A stretch of 64,000 nt of DNA, from the NCBI GenBank assembly GCA_002368175.1, contig AP018172.1, positions 8,249,001 through 8,313,000 on the forward strand. Direction: 5' to 3'. Position 1 is the stretch's first letter. Each line of letters begins with the position of its first letter. The DNA comes from Calothrix sp. NIES-2098 (lineage in GTDB: Bacteria; Cyanobacteriota; Cyanobacteriia; Cyanobacteriales; Nostocaceae). Positions 26,351-34,755 of the stretch are shown here, in pieces. The notes under the pieces were generated by a model, which saw only the letters and a list, made by a program, of their open reading frames with translations, ran no database searches and was not told the DNA's origin. The position numbers and the translations under genes are program-made.

Positions 26351-27547
26351 ATGCGTCAGTACCCTCGCATTAAAAAAACACTCCGGTATCGCTACGATAC
26401 TGTGTCAAAGTTAAAGACTAGAGTATCTGGTGGTATTACTTACTTGCTATCAGACAAAACACTGAGCGATCAGGAATCTCCTTTAAGTAAAAAAATATTG
26501 AAAAATCGCTTTCAGATTGTCAAACTCCTAGCTAGGGGGGGATCTGGCGATACATACTTAGCTATCGATCTAGATTTACCAGGGCAACCTCATTGTGTTG
26601 TCAAGCATTTTTATCCTAAACATCCTCATCCTGCTGTTGTACCGATTGCCAAAAACCTCTTCGATCGCGAAGCAGAAAGTTTATATGAGCTAGGCAACAA
26701 CCATAACCAAATTCCGACATTATTTGCTCATTTTCATGAAGATGGGGATTTCTATTTAGTTCAAGAATTTATTGACGGTTATGACTTAACTCAAGAAATT
26801 GTCCGAGGTAAACCTCTAAGAGAAGAAGTAGTCTTTAATTTATTAAAAGATATCTTGGAAGTGTTGGTCTTCGTTCACCAACACAACATTATTCACCGCG
26901 ATATTAAGCCGCAAAATATCATGCGGCGGCACTCCGATCGCAAGATTGTGCTGATTGATTTTGGCAGTATTAAAAAAGTAGGTATTAGGGGAGCTACCCT
27001 GACAATTTCTGTGGGCACTCCTGGCTATATGCCAAGCGAACAAGCTAAAGGAAAGCCAAGACTGAGCAGCGATATTTATGCAGTAGGAATGATTGGGATT
27101 CAAGCTTTGACAGGTTTAATGCCTGAGCAATTACAAGAAGATCCCGATACTGGAGAAGTTATCTGGCGTGACAAGGCGCAGGTAAGCGATCGCCTAGCAG
27201 ATGTTTTAGACAAAATGGTTCGCGAACGCCATAACCAGCGCTACCAATCCGCAGCAGAAGCTTTGCAAGCACTGATTCCCGATATGGCGTTACCACAGTA
27301 CTCGGAATCTAGTGCTAAATATGACAATGCCGAACATGAATCTTTACGAGTTTATAAGAAATTTATTTTGCTACTGGGGATGGGTCTGGGAATTATTACT
27401 AGTGGATTAATTCTAGTTTTAATATATACATTTTTGCGCATGAGTGTATCGCCGCCAAATCAACCTACTCCAATAAATACATTTATAGAAAAGTTTGTTG
27501 ACTCACATTCTACTTATGTGGATAAACCAGTAATTGATAAAGGTTAA
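26351..27547 (+). CDS. Serine/threonine protein kinase with C-terminal membrane anchor
   Basis: The 398-aa protein has a basic N-terminal extension (about 1-45), a kinase domain (about 50-310) with RGGSGDTYLA, ATP lysine in CVVKHFYP, HRDIKPQNIM, DFGSIKK and GTPGYMPSEQ, all catalytic residues present, then one membrane segment near 340-362 and a short polar tail. It belongs to the cyanobacterial Pkn2-like kinases. A PstS-like binding protein with its own N-terminal anchor follows 124 bases downstream on the same strand, as often seen for this kinase type, and may be its partner or substrate. Confidence 0.9.
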   Translation: MRQYPRIKKTLRYRYDTVSKLKTRVSGGITYLLSDKTLSDQESPLSKKILKNRFQIVKLLARGGSGDTYLAIDLDLPGQPHCVVKHFYPKHPHPAVVPIAKNLFDREAESLYELGNNHNQIPTLFAHFHEDGDFYLVQEFIDGYDLTQEIVRGKPLREEVVFNLLKDILEVLVFVHQHNIIHRDIKPQNIMRRHSDRKIVLIDFGSIKKVGIRGATLTISVGTPGYMPSEQAKGKPRLSSDIYAVGMIGIQALTGLMPEQLQEDPDTGEVIWRDKAQVSDRLADVLDKMVRERHNQRYQSAAEALQALIPDMALPQYSESSAKYDNAEHESLRVYKKFILLLGMGLGIITSGLILVLIYTFLRMSVSPPNQPTPINTFIEKFVDSHSTYVDKPVIDKG

Positions 27548-27671
27548 TAAAAACTACAAAATAGCAGATTAAATCTCAATGTATGAGTCATAAACTAATA
27601 ATTACAGGGTGCTTTGATTATTCAAACCAGTGATTTTTGTAGGCTCAATGTAAATCAGAAACATTCATAAT

Positions 27672-28748
27672 ATGGATAACACAAACCAAGGAAAAGCTTT
27701 GATTAAGGGAGACGTTGCCATCTTTCTTAGAGGTTTAATTATTGGCAAAGTCCTAACAATTATGGTGATTGGCGGGCTGCTTTGGTGGTTGCTCAAGCCT
27801 GAGTTAGCGTCTCGCAATAACGCTGATTCTTCTAACCAAGCTTTAAAACCCACTTCTAATGCTGCATCCACCTTTGGGTCGCTTGCTGATGTTCCAACCG
27901 ACTCATTCAATTATGGTGGTAGCACAGCTTGGGCACCTATTCGACAAGTAGTAGATTCGCAAATCCTGAGCGCTCGCCCTGAACTTAAGTTGCGCTACCT
28001 AGACCCTGTTAATAGTAGCCCCGGTTCTAGCTCAGGTATTCGGATGTTGCTTGAGGGAAAATTGGACTTTGTTCAGTCTTCTCGTCCTCTCACAGATGAA
28101 GAACAAGCTATTGCGAAACAGCAAGGTTTTACACTTGCACAACGTCAGGTTGGTATTGATGGAATAGCAGTTGTAGTTAATCCATCGCTGAAACTACCTG
28201 GTTTAACAGTTGACCAATTACAGCAGATATATTTGGGACACTTGACTAACTGGAATCAGGTAGGGGGGCCAAATCTACCAATCACTCCTTTTTCTCAACG
28301 ACCAGAGAATGCAGACACAATCATTTTCTCTAGCAATAGTGATTTGAAGAAACAAGCACTTGGCTCTAATGTTAAGTATGTTTACTCAACTACAGATGCA
28401 TTACGCCAACTCAGCAAAACTCCCGGTGGTATATATTACGCTTCTGCCCGTGCAGTTGTACCTCAATGTAGCGTGAAACCTTTGCCACTAGGTCGTACTG
28501 CTACTGATTTCGTTTCTCCATACCGAGAACCTTTAGTATCACCTGAACAGTGTCCGCGTCAACGCAATCAGATAAATACTGAAGCGATCAAGAATGGTAG
28601 CTATCCCATCACCACTAATTTGTTTGTGATTATTAAACAGAACAAAGGTGAAGAACAGAAAGCTGGTGATGCTTATACAAATCTTTTATTGACCGACCAA
28701 GGACAACAGGCTATTGAGCAAGCTGGTTTCGTTGGGGTACGCCAGTAG
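27672..28748 (+). CDS. Membrane-anchored PstS-like substrate-binding protein
   Basis: The 358-aa protein has an uncleaved-looking N-terminal membrane helix (about 22-42, IIGKVLTIMVIGGLLWWLL), a Ser/Asn-rich linker, and a type 2 periplasmic-binding domain (about 70-355) of the PstS kind: FNYGGSTAWAPIR, SGIRMLLEGKLDFVQSSRPL, IDGIAVVVNPSL, LQQIYLGHLTNW and a C-terminal GQQAIEQAGFVGVR. No ABC permease or ATPase is adjacent, so a sensory rather than transport role beside the kinase is plausible. The ligand may be phosphate or another oxyanion. Confidence 0.87.
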   Translation: MDNTNQGKALIKGDVAIFLRGLIIGKVLTIMVIGGLLWWLLKPELASRNNADSSNQALKPTSNAASTFGSLADVPTDSFNYGGSTAWAPIRQVVDSQILSARPELKLRYLDPVNSSPGSSSGIRMLLEGKLDFVQSSRPLTDEEQAIAKQQGFTLAQRQVGIDGIAVVVNPSLKLPGLTVDQLQQIYLGHLTNWNQVGGPNLPITPFSQRPENADTIIFSSNSDLKKQALGSNVKYVYSTTDALRQLSKTPGGIYYASARAVVPQCSVKPLPLGRTATDFVSPYREPLVSPEQCPRQRNQINTEAIKNGSYPITTNLFVIIKQNKGEEQKAGDAYTNLLLTDQGQQAIEQAGFVGVRQ

Positions 28749-28778
28749 ATCTGTAATAAACAGATTACAAAAATGTAG

Positions 28779-28798
28779 GGGTGCAAAGCTTTGCGCCC
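28779..28798 (+). terminator. Palindrome after the PstS-like gene
   Basis: GGGTGCAAAG joins CTTTGCGCCC, followed by TTATTTAA. It is a possible terminator with a weak T-tract. Confidence 0.4.
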
Positions 28799-28896
28799 TT
28801 ATTTAATGTATTTTTCGCATTGCAGCAAACGCCAGGGAAATCCATCCCCCAACGTTTTACAATCGATTGCTAGTTAAGCTTTGTGTGCGATCGCTC

Positions 28897-29031
28897 ATGA
28901 TAAACATATTTCTATTTGATACCCCACCACTGAGATTAGTTAGTAACTGGCAAGAATGGCTCACTGTATCTGCATATTTAGGCTTTACAGTCTTTGTCAT
29001 TTGGGGTGTGTTTACCGCGCAGAAGAGATGA
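28897..29031 (+). CDS. Possible 44-aa single-span membrane peptide
   Basis: ATG 28897 to TGA 29029 encodes 44 residues beginning MINIFLFDTPPLRLVSNWQE, then a hydrophobic stretch LTVSAYLGFTVFVIWGVF and a basic end TAQKR. The pattern of loop, helix and positive C-terminus is that of small thylakoid or inner-membrane subunits. A HIP1 site overlaps the start and no clear ribosome binding site is seen. It may also be chance or the end of a decayed gene. Confidence 0.35.
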   Translation: MINIFLFDTPPLRLVSNWQEWLTVSAYLGFTVFVIWGVFTAQKR

Positions 29032-29034
29032 AAG

Positions 29035-29334
29035 CTACTTCTTGAAGAAATTGCATATCAGTTCACCTGGGTCTTTGTCGCCAAACGGTACAACAGTCCC
29101 ATTTTTTTGAATCTTCACTCTAGAGCGACAGTTATAAACTTCAATGGGTGTTTTTACATCATCAACACTAAAAGAAGCTTTGTATTCCCAGTAATTTTTA
29201 GCGCTGCGTTGGATGCTGAGAATGCATACATGATGTCCATTGTAGTTTCGGCATACAGATGCAGCAGCCGGAAGCGCTACTGAGAAATTGAGTATCAATA
29301 GCAGCAAAAGAGTCACACATCCGATCCCGTTCAT
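29035..29334 (-). CDS. Small secreted protein, function unknown
   Basis: A 99-aa protein with a clear signal peptide (MNGIGCVTLLLLLILNFSVA, cleavage near LPAAA-SV). The mature part of about 73 residues has four cysteines (VCRNYNGHHVCIL, YNCRSR, ELICNF), which could form two disulfides in the periplasm. I recognise no family. It stands alone, minus strand, between a convergent small ORF and the candidate sRNA. Confidence 0.65.
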   Translation of the reverse strand: MNGIGCVTLLLLLILNFSVALPAAASVCRNYNGHHVCILSIQRSAKNYWEYKASFSVDDVKTPIEVYNCRSRVKIQKNGTVVPFGDKDPGELICNFFKK

Positions 29335-29510
29335 ACGATATGAAGTGTCGTTTGCGGGAAATCATAACATTTAGCTGTGGTTAGCACAGCAGTTCTTATA
29401 AGATTTCGCTTGAATCCATCTAAAACAGGGGCTACAACTTTAGCGATCGAGTACTACTCCCCGTACTTAACGCTCAGGATTATTTGTCTTTTTCCTATGC
29501 AAAAGTTGTA

Positions 29511-29538
29511 TTGCAATTAACCGATTTATCCATATAAT
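29511..29538 (+). promoter_or_regulatory. Sigma-70-type promoter without a following gene
   Basis: TTGCAA (29511-29516) and TATAAT (29533-29538), spacer 16 bp. Downstream there is no ORF, only a terminator 95 bases later. Confidence 0.65.
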
Positions 29539-29544
29539 GCAATT

Positions 29545-29660
29545 ATTGTGTTATTTTGATGCGTTAATTGCATAAAGAGCTTTAATCCGAGCCTCAGAAA
29601 TGCGATCCTCTTTAGTGGGAATAAAGATGAACGCCCCCGGTAATTACTGGGGGCTTTTTG
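29545..29660 (+). ncRNA. Candidate small RNA
   Basis: The stretch between the promoter at 29511-29538 and a strong terminator has no reading frame longer than a few codons on the plus strand before the hairpin. A transcript of about 115 nt is predicted. The class is unknown; it does not resemble 6S, tmRNA or Yfr1 to me. It could also be antisense to the 3' flank of rtcB. Confidence 0.5.
29633..29660 (+). terminator. Intrinsic terminator, plus strand
   Basis: Stem GCCCCCGGT / ACTGGGGGC around loop AATT, then TTTTTGTTT. The T-run is on the plus strand only, so it does not serve rtcB, which ends at 29698 on the other strand. Confidence 0.85.
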
Positions 29661-29697
29661 TTTATAGGTTGAAAAGTGCTACATTAAAACTGATTGT

Positions 29698-31137
29698 CTA
29701 TGCTTTAAAAGTCAACACGGGACTCAACCGCGCCACTACACCCACCATATCGGCCTCAACCTGAACATCAATCACAGATTGAATCGGTTTATAGGCGGCT
29801 GGTGCTTCCTCAATGCGGCGTTCTTCTCGTAAGGTAATGCAGTCAACTCCAGTTAATCCCAGTTCAGCTTCACTTTGAGATGCACCTTTGCGGTTGAGGT
29901 CAAAACGCGACTTTACTCTCCCCGCACCATGCGATGCAGAATTGCAAAATGCAGGATTGCCTTTCCCTACCATTAAGTAAGAGTAAGCACCCATTGAACC
30001 TGGAATAATCACAGGTTGCTCTGCATAAGCTGGACAAGCACCTTTGCGCGTTACCCAACCCTGACCTTCGGGCAAAGTAATGTTATGTGGTAAGTCATAA
30101 ACTAGAGGTGCTTCCACATCACCGTAAACTTCCCGCAAACGCAGGCGTAGTAGTTCTGCTAACAGTAGCCGGTTGATAAAACCATAGTTAGCAGCAGTTG
30201 CTTCAGCTTCTAAGTAACTGGCGACTAATTCGGGATGAGAAGCAGTAGAAATGGGAAAAATCTGAGATTCGGGATATTTCAAACCTTTGGGCCAAGTTGC
30301 TTTTGCTCTATCTCGCCACATTCCTCCGATGTACTTACCCACATTCCGCGAACCAGAGTGAATCATAAAAGCTAACTGTCCTTCACGCACACCCCAAGCA
30401 TGAGCAAGTGCGCGATTTTCAACTTTATCCACCCGTTGTACTTCAACAAAATGATTCCCAGAACCAATAGTTGCTAGTCCGCCATCGCGTACCAGCCCAT
30501 CATCGGGAACTAATTCTGCGGGTGCAAGTTGCCAGTTACCATCCATTGAACCACCTAAGAAGATGCGATCGCTTTCTTCGGCTAGTTGTTGCACATCAGA
30601 TTTAACTACACTCCCCGTAGGTTTATCCAGCATGACATCCAACCAACCGGGAACCCCATATTGAAACAATGCGCGCATTGCACGAGCTGTCATTGTCACA
30701 TCACGCGTGCCGAAGAAGTAATCTCCTTTCATGCGTTCGACAAATAAATCTCGTTTGGCGAGAAATTCATCGATAGTTAAATCGGCAACATGGAGACGCA
30801 TCCCACAATTAATATCAGAACCGACAGCACCAGGAATGACTTGACCGACAGTTTCCACAACTGAACCAATGGCAACACCCGCATCACCAGGGTGAAAGTC
30901 AGGCGTAGCACAGGCACGGCAAACACATCCCCCAGCTGGATGGCGAACGCTAGCAAGATTTGCTAACTGCTTCAGTGCTTTAGCTTCTACAGGGAAGCCT
31001 TCAGGTAGTAGGACTTCTGCTACTGGTGCATCCGGATAATTATTTAAGCGGACAGAATAAGTTCTATTGCTATAGCTAACATCCAAACCTTGACGCGATA
31101 AAGCACGCAAGAGACGTTGAAGATTTTTTGGCTGCAT
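29698..31137 (-). CDS. rtcB: RtcB family RNA ligase
   Basis: RtcB joins RNA 2',3'-cyclic phosphate (or 3'-phosphate) ends to 5'-OH ends with GTP and Mn. The 479-aa protein has the metal-binding residues in PGAVGSDINCGMRLH (Asp, Cys), GSGNHFVEVQ, IHSGSRNVG, YDLPHN and the guanylylated histidine in NSASHGAGR. Length fits. No archease or RtcA gene is adjacent. ATG 31137 is the start; a leucine/arginine-rich first helix (LQRLLRALSRQG) resembles cyanobacterial copies. In bacteria the natural substrate is often stress-cleaved tRNA or rRNA. Confidence 0.93.
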   Translation of the reverse strand: MQPKNLQRLLRALSRQGLDVSYSNRTYSVRLNNYPDAPVAEVLLPEGFPVEAKALKQLANLASVRHPAGGCVCRACATPDFHPGDAGVAIGSVVETVGQVIPGAVGSDINCGMRLHVADLTIDEFLAKRDLFVERMKGDYFFGTRDVTMTARAMRALFQYGVPGWLDVMLDKPTGSVVKSDVQQLAEESDRIFLGGSMDGNWQLAPAELVPDDGLVRDGGLATIGSGNHFVEVQRVDKVENRALAHAWGVREGQLAFMIHSGSRNVGKYIGGMWRDRAKATWPKGLKYPESQIFPISTASHPELVASYLEAEATAANYGFINRLLLAELLRLRLREVYGDVEAPLVYDLPHNITLPEGQGWVTRKGACPAYAEQPVIIPGSMGAYSYLMVGKGNPAFCNSASHGAGRVKSRFDLNRKGASQSEAELGLTGVDCITLREERRIEEAPAAYKPIQSVIDVQVEADMVGVVARLSPVLTFKA

Positions 31138-31509
31138 GAAAATTCCTGAGAAGTCTTAAAAAAGACTTTTGGTATTGAAGAGGTTAGGAGACTTGGGTTC
31201 AGCAGCCGCGTCTCAATAGCTGTGGTTTCCCAGGTTTGGGGGGAAAACAACAGGTGATATAACCTTCATAACATAACTTTTGATCGGTTGACAAGAATTT
31301 TGTAGTACGTGATGTTACCTGAAAATAGCAGCCAGACAAAGCTTGTAAACAAATTTTAAATTTAGCAAAAAATTTGTAATACACCCTTGACTCTCCAGTG
31401 GGGTAGAGATTTTAGGATGAAGTTAAGGTAAATCTCAGCCAAAAATCTTTCTGATTTTGAACAGAGAAGCCCCAACAGCGATCGTTCCTTTGGCAAAAGG
31501 AGCAAGAAT
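31138..31509. other. Intergenic region between rtcB and the DUF305 gene
   Basis: Divergent upstream DNA. The MerR-type promoter at 31387-31418 is the only signal I can support. Confidence 0.55.
31387..31418 (+). promoter_or_regulatory. MerR-type metal-responsive promoter
   Basis: TTGACT (31387-31392) and TAGGAT (31413-31418) are 20 bp apart, longer than the normal 17, and the spacer carries the imperfect dyad CTCTCCAGT / GGGTAGAG. Overlong spacers with a CTCT..AGAG dyad are the hallmark of promoters twisted open by MerR-family metal sensors such as CueR, PbrR or CadR. No merR gene is in the window. Confidence 0.7.
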
Positions 31510-32157
31510 ATGATTAGCAAACCAGTAGTTTATGGACTTTTAGGTTTACTTGCTGGTAGCGCCATTACAAGCGGATCGATTATTTATAGCGCCAACGCTC
31601 AACCAAAACCTTCATTGACATCTCCTCCTTGTGCGAACAACACCATGTCACAGCAGATGCGTGGGAGACAAGAGATGGATGCGCATTTCATCGAAATGAT
31701 GATTCCTCACCATCAAGATGCGGTCGAAATGGCGGATCTAGCTTTGCAAAAAGCGAAACATCCGGAAATTAAAAAATTGGCAGCAGCGATTAAAGCAGAT
31801 CAGACCAAAGAAATCGAGCAGATGAAAGCCTGGTACAAACAGTGGTACGGCACTGATGTTCCTGCTAATTCTATGAATGGTATGGGAATGGGAATGCACC
31901 ACGGTAGGGGACAGGGGTTTATGCATTCAGGCATGATGGCTATGAATATGAATCTGGAGTCATTGAAAAATGCCACTGATTTCGACAAAGAATTTATCCG
32001 TCAGATGGTTCCCCATCATCAAATAGCTGTGATGATGTCGCAAATGGCTTTCAATAGAGCTACTCACTCACAAATTCGTGACCTTGCTCAAGCTATCATC
32101 AAATCGCAAACTGCTGAAATTCAGCAAATGCAGCAATGGTATCAAGCTTGGTCTTGA
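31510..32157 (+). CDS. DUF305 (CopM-like) exported copper-binding protein
   Basis: The 215-aa protein has a signal or anchor (residues 1-31, ending SANAQ) and two DUF305 halves, one with FIEMMIPHHQDAVEMADLAL and one with FIRQMVPHHQIAVMMSQMAF. The linker between them is Met/His rich (MNGMGMGMHHGRGQGFMHSG). The DUF305 protein CopM of Synechocystis binds copper in the periplasm, so a similar job is likely. AAAGGAG lies before the ATG. An Atx1-like chaperone gene follows after 28 bases and a MerR-type promoter precedes, which supports metal control. Confidence 0.87.
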   Translation: MISKPVVYGLLGLLAGSAITSGSIIYSANAQPKPSLTSPPCANNTMSQQMRGRQEMDAHFIEMMIPHHQDAVEMADLALQKAKHPEIKKLAAAIKADQTKEIEQMKAWYKQWYGTDVPANSMNGMGMGMHHGRGQGFMHSGMMAMNMNLESLKNATDFDKEFIRQMVPHHQIAVMMSQMAFNRATHSQIRDLAQAIIKSQTAEIQQMQQWYQAWS

Positions 32158-32185
32158 TCGGTTTTTCCTTTGATATCTTAAACTT

Positions 32186-32380
32186 ATGACACTTAAACTC
32201 ACAGTTCCTAACATGGCTTGTTCGGCTTGTGCAAACAATATTACCAATGCACTGAAAGCAGTCGATGCCAATGCTAATATTCAGGCAGATCCGAAAACTA
32301 AGCTTGTGAGTGTAGAGACTCAAGCTTCGGAAACCGTTATTAAGGAAGCGTTAGCTGCTGCTGGTTATCCCGCTGCCTAA
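32186..32380 (+). CDS. Heavy-metal-associated (HMA) copper chaperone, Atx1-like
   Basis: A 64-aa HMA-domain protein: LKLTVPNMACSACANNIT has the MxCxxC metal site (MACSAC, residues 9-14), followed by the ferredoxin-like fold ending ALAAAGYPA. This matches cyanobacterial Atx1-type chaperones, which pass Cu(I) to P-type ATPases CtaA/PacS. The usual Atx1 His in the loop before the end is not evident here. It is translated just after the DUF305 gene and likely co-transcribed. Confidence 0.88.
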   Translation: MTLKLTVPNMACSACANNITNALKAVDANANIQADPKTKLVSVETQASETVIKEALAAAGYPAA

Positions 32381-32397
32381 TTCTTTACAGCCCTGAG

Positions 32398-32427
32398 TGT
32401 AGGGACGTTAAATATAACGTCTCTACA
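32398..32427. terminator. Dispersed hairpin after the chaperone gene
   Basis: TGTAGGGACGTTA and TAACGTCTCTACA around AATA, with one G-T pair, followed by AAAATTTTAAA. A related GTAGAGAC palindrome lies at 44763-44791. Possible terminator, but also a known type of repeated hairpin. Confidence 0.55.
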
Positions 32428-32470
32428 AAATTTTAAACTTAATTACAGGAAAATCGGGGTTGAAATTGCT

Positions 32471-34582
32471 TTATTTTCTTAAAGCGATCGCCTGCTGCAA
32501 AAATGTTTCTAAGTTCTGAGTAGCAGTAGGATTGTCAAAAAGAACGTTGATTGAACGTTTAAGAGCTTGACGAACTGAGTATCGCCAATCAGAATCTACC
32601 GCTAATCTAACTGCAATTTGAATATATTGCTGAGTATCATCTGCAATTGTGTCTGTGACACCGATAGCTTGCAAGAAACCATAGGAGTGACGCCCACGCA
32701 TCAACTCACCCGGACAAGTGACAATCGGTAAGTGACAAGCAATCGCATCTAGTGTTGTGTTTCCACCTGCCCAGTCTAATGTATCTAAATAGATGTCTGT
32801 TAAAGAAAGCAAGTCAAAGTAATCCTCACGGGGTAAAACCGGAGAAAATACACAATAGTCTTGACTGTCTAAGCCAACAGATGCGAATGCACGTTTGAGG
32901 CGTTCTTGAGGAATTCCTTGACGGAGAAACATAAACTGAGCATTGGGAACTTGACGAGCGATTTCTGCATAAATGCGATCGTGTTGCGGTAAATATTTAT
33001 AGGCAGCTTGACTAGAGATGTAGACAATAGCATCTTCTCGCAATCCAAAAAATGATCGCTGGCGGCGAACTGCGTCAACTTTAATAGTAGGATAGGAAAT
33101 TCCAACACCGGGCAAACGCACAAGGTTTTCTGTGTAATGCTCTTGCCCATTCATAGGTTCCATCAGTTCGCTCGATAAAAAGTAGTCAATGGTAGGCAAT
33201 CCAGAAGTAACAGGTTGTCCCCAAGCCATACATTGGATTGGTGCTAAACGCAGTCCAGCAATACATAGTGTTGTAGCATCCATTCCGATTTCTGGAAAAA
33301 TTAACACATCAAGTTGGTCATCAATAACTTGTTGGCAAACCTGTTCTAAACTATTTGGCAAATGATAAAACTTTGCACTATAGGACTGAAATAATTGAGT
33401 AGCCGCATCAATTTGATGACCTATATGATAGGAATAAATTTCAAATTTTTGATTGTCTGCATATTTTAGCCAGTTCAAGAATAAAACTGTGCCACTCCAG
33501 CCACATAAAAAATAGGAAAGATAGCCAACTTTAATGCGCCGATTATTGCTAATAGCAGAAATCGGACGCTCTTGAACCCAATGCGGATAATTTGCCGCCA
33601 TAGTTTTGTGAACTAGTTGTCCATATTGCTGCTGTAGAAATACATCATTCTTTCCCTGATATGCCAGAAAAAAGTTGGTATGATGGCTGATTCCTATTAA
33701 GGCTTTTTTCTGTTCATCAAGGCTATTTAGAGTTAGTTCTTGAGTAAGTTTTTCTAGCCTATCCTGAAACTCTTTCCTATAAGTATCAATCTCCTCAGGA
33801 GTATGATAAATTTCTGGCAACATCAGATGGCTTAACATCTTAAATACATAGTTTTCAGGAAACTTTTCCGTAGCCTGCTGTGCAAAATTCCGAGCTTCCA
33901 AATACTTGTGGCTTTGCTTGAGGCTAATAATCATCCAGAAATAGATTTCTTCTGCTTGAGGACAATTGGTAATTCCATTCTGTAATATTTCGATAGCCGC
34001 TTGTATCTGACCAGTTTTAGACAAAACATTACTGAGTTTTAGATAATAGTCAATCTGGTGCGGACAACTGGATAAATAATATGTGTAATAAGGAATAGCA
34101 TTGTCGGGTGATTCACTATCTGCAAAATAGTCACCCCATCTGCGCCAAGATTCTAGCCGAGCAGCTTCATAAACAGTGTGCTGGCAAATTTCTGACAAAT
34201 TACATAGAGGAATTTGTGCAATTTCTGGTTGCTGGATAATGTAGCGATCCTCGTTTTTTATAGGAATACGAAAGTTAATTAGCGATTTAATTACAGACCA
34301 TTCTTGTGTGGTTAATTGACCCGTAAGCCCTACATTCAGATCTTCAAAAACAGCCTCTTCTAAACTCAGTTTCAGAGCTATCTCAAAAAGCAAGGAGTTA
34401 GCACTATCCTGTAGTTCAGTCGATAAACTTTGACTATCAATTAGTAATGTGATATCTTGTCTATTTGGATGTGCGCAAAGAGTTCTGAGAACATCTATCA
34501 AATCTTCTGCGATCGCTGTTTCTAAATTAGACCAGTCAGGAAAAATAATACAATTAATATCTCTTAATTCATTAATTAACAT
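32471..34582 (-). CDS. TPR protein with OGT/SPINDLY-like glycosyltransferase domain
   Basis: The 703-aa protein has an N-terminal region of unknown fold (1-140), a few TPR-like helices (about 145-245, DAIPYYTYYLSS style pieces such as NAIPYYTYYLSSCP and AAIEILQNGITNCPQAEEIY), and a GT41-type catalytic half (about 345-690) with RIKVGYLSYFLCG, YSYHIG, DVLIFPEIGMDATT, QCMAWGQPVTSG, YISSQAAYKYLP, WAGGNTTLDAI and MRGRHSYGFL. GT41 enzymes put GlcNAc or other sugars on Ser/Thr. The acceptor in cyanobacteria is unknown. No partner gene is adjacent. Confidence 0.85.
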   Translation of the reverse strand: MLINELRDINCIIFPDWSNLETAIAEDLIDVLRTLCAHPNRQDITLLIDSQSLSTELQDSANSLLFEIALKLSLEEAVFEDLNVGLTGQLTTQEWSVIKSLINFRIPIKNEDRYIIQQPEIAQIPLCNLSEICQHTVYEAARLESWRRWGDYFADSESPDNAIPYYTYYLSSCPHQIDYYLKLSNVLSKTGQIQAAIEILQNGITNCPQAEEIYFWMIISLKQSHKYLEARNFAQQATEKFPENYVFKMLSHLMLPEIYHTPEEIDTYRKEFQDRLEKLTQELTLNSLDEQKKALIGISHHTNFFLAYQGKNDVFLQQQYGQLVHKTMAANYPHWVQERPISAISNNRRIKVGYLSYFLCGWSGTVLFLNWLKYADNQKFEIYSYHIGHQIDAATQLFQSYSAKFYHLPNSLEQVCQQVIDDQLDVLIFPEIGMDATTLCIAGLRLAPIQCMAWGQPVTSGLPTIDYFLSSELMEPMNGQEHYTENLVRLPGVGISYPTIKVDAVRRQRSFFGLREDAIVYISSQAAYKYLPQHDRIYAEIARQVPNAQFMFLRQGIPQERLKRAFASVGLDSQDYCVFSPVLPREDYFDLLSLTDIYLDTLDWAGGNTTLDAIACHLPIVTCPGELMRGRHSYGFLQAIGVTDTIADDTQQYIQIAVRLAVDSDWRYSVRQALKRSINVLFDNPTATQNLETFLQQAIALRK

Positions 34583-34755
34583 AGCGTTATTACAACTAAT
34601 GGTAAGTTTCCTTACATATAGGCACTACTATATGCACTCCTATTTGATTTGTAAACTTGCCACTAGCATCATCTAGCGCTACAGACTCTAAACACCTTGC
34701 TGGAATATCTAGCTATCCCAATATGGGGATAGTTTGATGGATAATTATGTAATTG

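Noticed and set aside
28897..29660. Single longer gene joining the small ORF, secreted protein and sRNA region
   Set aside because: The frames are on different strands and separated by stops.
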